Shown piece after piece: positions 15,683 to 16,575 of a stretch of DNA of 16,575 nt. The notes beneath the pieces were generated by a model. The model had not been told where the DNA came from. It saw only the letters and a list, made by a program, of their open reading frames with translations, and did no database searches. The stretch spans positions 1 to 16,575 of the forward strand of contig CAMWHX010000005.1 in assembly GCA_947174155.1 (NCBI GenBank), written 5' to 3'. The position numbers and the translations under genes were made by a program. The DNA comes from an uncultured Porphyromonadaceae bacterium (GTDB lineage: Bacteria > Bacteroidota > Bacteroidia > Bacteroidales > Muribaculaceae). The first letter of the stretch is position 1. Every line of letters begins with the position of its first letter.

Positions 15683-15714
15683 AATTCATAATTCACAGAG
15701 CATAATTCATAATT
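15683..15714. repeat. Two direct copies of AATTCATAATT in the leader of the dehydrogenase gene
   Basis: The 11-base unit occurs at 15683-15693 and 15704-15714, period 21, in the untranslated leader upstream of the minus-strand gene. Similar ATTCATAATT strings are common between genes of Bacteroidales, so this is probably a dispersed low-complexity element. Confidence 0.6.
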
Positions 15715-15797
15715 AGTGAGAGACGCTTTGAAGCGCGCCATGGCTACCGCGTCCACGCTGAATGATACCTTATGAATCATCGTTTGTTTACAGAATG

Positions 15798-15827
15798 CAA
15801 ATTTAAGACTTTTTGGTGAAAATCCAA
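15798..15827 (-). promoter_or_regulatory. Promoter candidate for the dehydrogenase-glycosyltransferase pair
   Basis: On the minus strand TAAATTTG occupies 15805-15798 (TAnnTTTG), with a C after it. A TTG -33 element lies at 15827-15825, spaced by 19 bases. This is the best-formed promoter of the window. Transcription would begin near 15791, giving a leader of about 120 bases that includes the AATTCATAATT repeats. A run of seven C (15834-15840) lies just upstream of the -33 element. I see no gene in the rest of 15668-15913. Confidence 0.6.
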
Positions 15828-15913
15828 CACCCTCCCCCCCGATTTACGCATTTTCTCCTCCAAAATATACCACCTCTGTCTTTATTCTATCTTATGTAAG
15901 GAAGTCTTGATGA

Positions 15914-16459
15914 TTATTGTAGTAACCAGCGATGAGCAGGGACCACATGGATTACCCTGCCGTCAGGTAGAGCAATTTCCTCCGCACTGTCATAGGTTAT
16001 GATATACAGATTGTCACATCCTGTCGCTTCGGAAGCTTCAATCAGTCCCTCAATCTCCCGGCTACGTGTCTCCGGATCCTTCATATCCCACGTGACCTGA
16101 ATCAGCACTTCGATATCCAACCCTCTTTGTACAGCAAAATCGCACTCTCCGCGCCCTTTGTAATAGAATATTTTATCCACAGGGGTACGCCGACGATAAA
16201 GCTGAAGAAGCACGGTGTTTTCAAGCTTCTTTCCATTGTCATCGCTATCAGGGAGCAACACGGAGTCGCGAAGACCGTTGTCTATGCAATAGTATTTGGG
16301 TTGGGAACTCTCCACCTTCTGCAAAGAACGGTTATAATTGGGTATACGGATAAACATGAATATATCACACGCATAGGAGGCCCAGTTATATGACAGAGGT
16401 GTCCTAAATTTGGGGACAAAAATAATAAATTCTGTCCTAAATTTGGGGACAACTACCAT
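15914..16459 (-). pseudogene. C-terminal DUF4143 remnant of a second AAA ATPase
   Basis: The 181-residue frame holds only the end of an AAA_14/DUF4143 ATPase (PF13635). From about residue 28 it matches the family: SYACDIFMFIRIPNYNRSL, YYCIDNGLRDSVLL (57-70), KKLENTVLLQLYRR, YYKGRGECDFAV (99-110) with its E/D pair, IQVTWDMKD, and a closing IHVVPAHRWLL. The P-loop and Walker B parts are missing. The first 20 residues (VVPKFRTEFIIFVPKFRT) are simply the translation of two 19-bp direct repeats, so the ATG at 16459 is probably not an original start. The C-terminus belongs to a different subfamily from the remnant at 12825-13237, so the two are not halves of one gene. It is likely a pseudogene; a small expressed DUF4143 protein is the alternative. 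Confidence 0.75.
16400..16451. repeat. Two 19-bp direct repeats, 33-bp period, at the edge of the DUF4143 remnant
   Basis: TGTCCTAAATTTGGGGACA occurs identically at 16400-16418 and 16433-16451, exactly 33 bases apart. Each copy is itself a near-palindrome: TGTCC and GGACA arms around AAATTT, offset by one base. The reverse complement, as read by the remnant, is TGTCCCCAAATTTAGGACA. The 33-base period equals that of the array at 12695-12794. Confidence 0.93.
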
Positions 16460-16575
16460 TTTTTACCCTCCGGATGATTTTTTTCTCCATACCGAGATTC
16501 TGTAACCTTAATCGGTTCCTCGGCCCAAGCCGAAAAGTCGGTGCATAAAGACAAAAAAAGTGTAGGCTATGAATC
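16460..16575. other. AT-rich end of window without a recognised gene
   Basis: On the minus strand an ATG at 16490 opens MEKKIIRRVKNGSCPQI and stops inside the first-read repeat. MEKKIIRR resembles the start of some AAA_14 ATPases, so this could be the original 5' end of the remnant, but eight residues cannot prove it. A weak 5-base hairpin (16520-16533) is also present. I see nothing else. Confidence 0.3.

Noticed and set aside
12825..16459. The two ATPase remnants as halves of one gene split by the dehydrogenase-glycosyltransferase pair.
   Set aside because: Both retain a C-terminal end, and these ends belong to different subfamilies (IPIWLLGFLY against VVPAHRWLL).

Overview
The window reads as a Bacteroidales chromosome segment. 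Evidence: promoter-like TAnnTTTG boxes, no Shine-Dalgarno sites at starts, a GT117/DUF2723 glycosyltransferase, a DUF4271 protein beside a Bacteroidetes-type HemD, and AAA ATPases typical of the order. The core is GC-rich (roughly 55-60% by eye), which fits a Muribaculaceae-like gut lineage, but the family assignment is inference. I saw no rRNA, tRNA or CRISPR array, and no gene-free stretch exceeds 300 bases.

Layout: (1) 1-1464, the 3' part of a lower-GC AAA-ATPase-like/PD-(D/E)XK protein, an accessory gene. (2) 1511-1557, a promoter-like box and a 13-bp hairpin with a T-run. (3) 1576-12684, eight closely spaced plus-strand genes of core character: GT117 membrane glycosyltransferase, NodB-type polysaccharide deacetylase, NAD-dependent epimerase, DUF4271 membrane protein, HemD with a repetitive acidic tail, a large protein with two receiver-like domains and a PEP-synthase-type ATP-binding domain, and a coiled-coil protein overlapping it by 8 bp (the eighth reading frame is a tiny leader ORF before DUF4271). 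(4) 12695-13237, three 33-bp tandem units followed by a minus-strand AAA ATPase remnant with a frameshift and a large internal deletion. (5) 13383-15667, a minus-strand pair: a divergent alanine dehydrogenase-family protein followed by a GT4 glycosyltransferase, with a promoter upstream. (6) 15914-16459, a minus-strand C-terminal remnant of a second, different DUF4143-type ATPase whose open frame begins inside two 19-bp repeats, again spaced 33 bp.

Functionally, the first three core genes suggest envelope or glycan work: polyprenyl-sugar-dependent glycosylation, glycan deacetylation and nucleotide-sugar-type modification. HemD is tetrapyrrole synthesis. The receiver/ATP-grasp protein and its overlapping coiled-coil partner look like a two-gene signalling or phosphotransfer unit of unknown purpose. 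The most unusual material is the two decayed AAA ATPases, each lying against a short direct-repeat array of the same 33-bp period, and the receiver/ATP-grasp protein that lacks the catalytic domains expected of a real PEP synthase.
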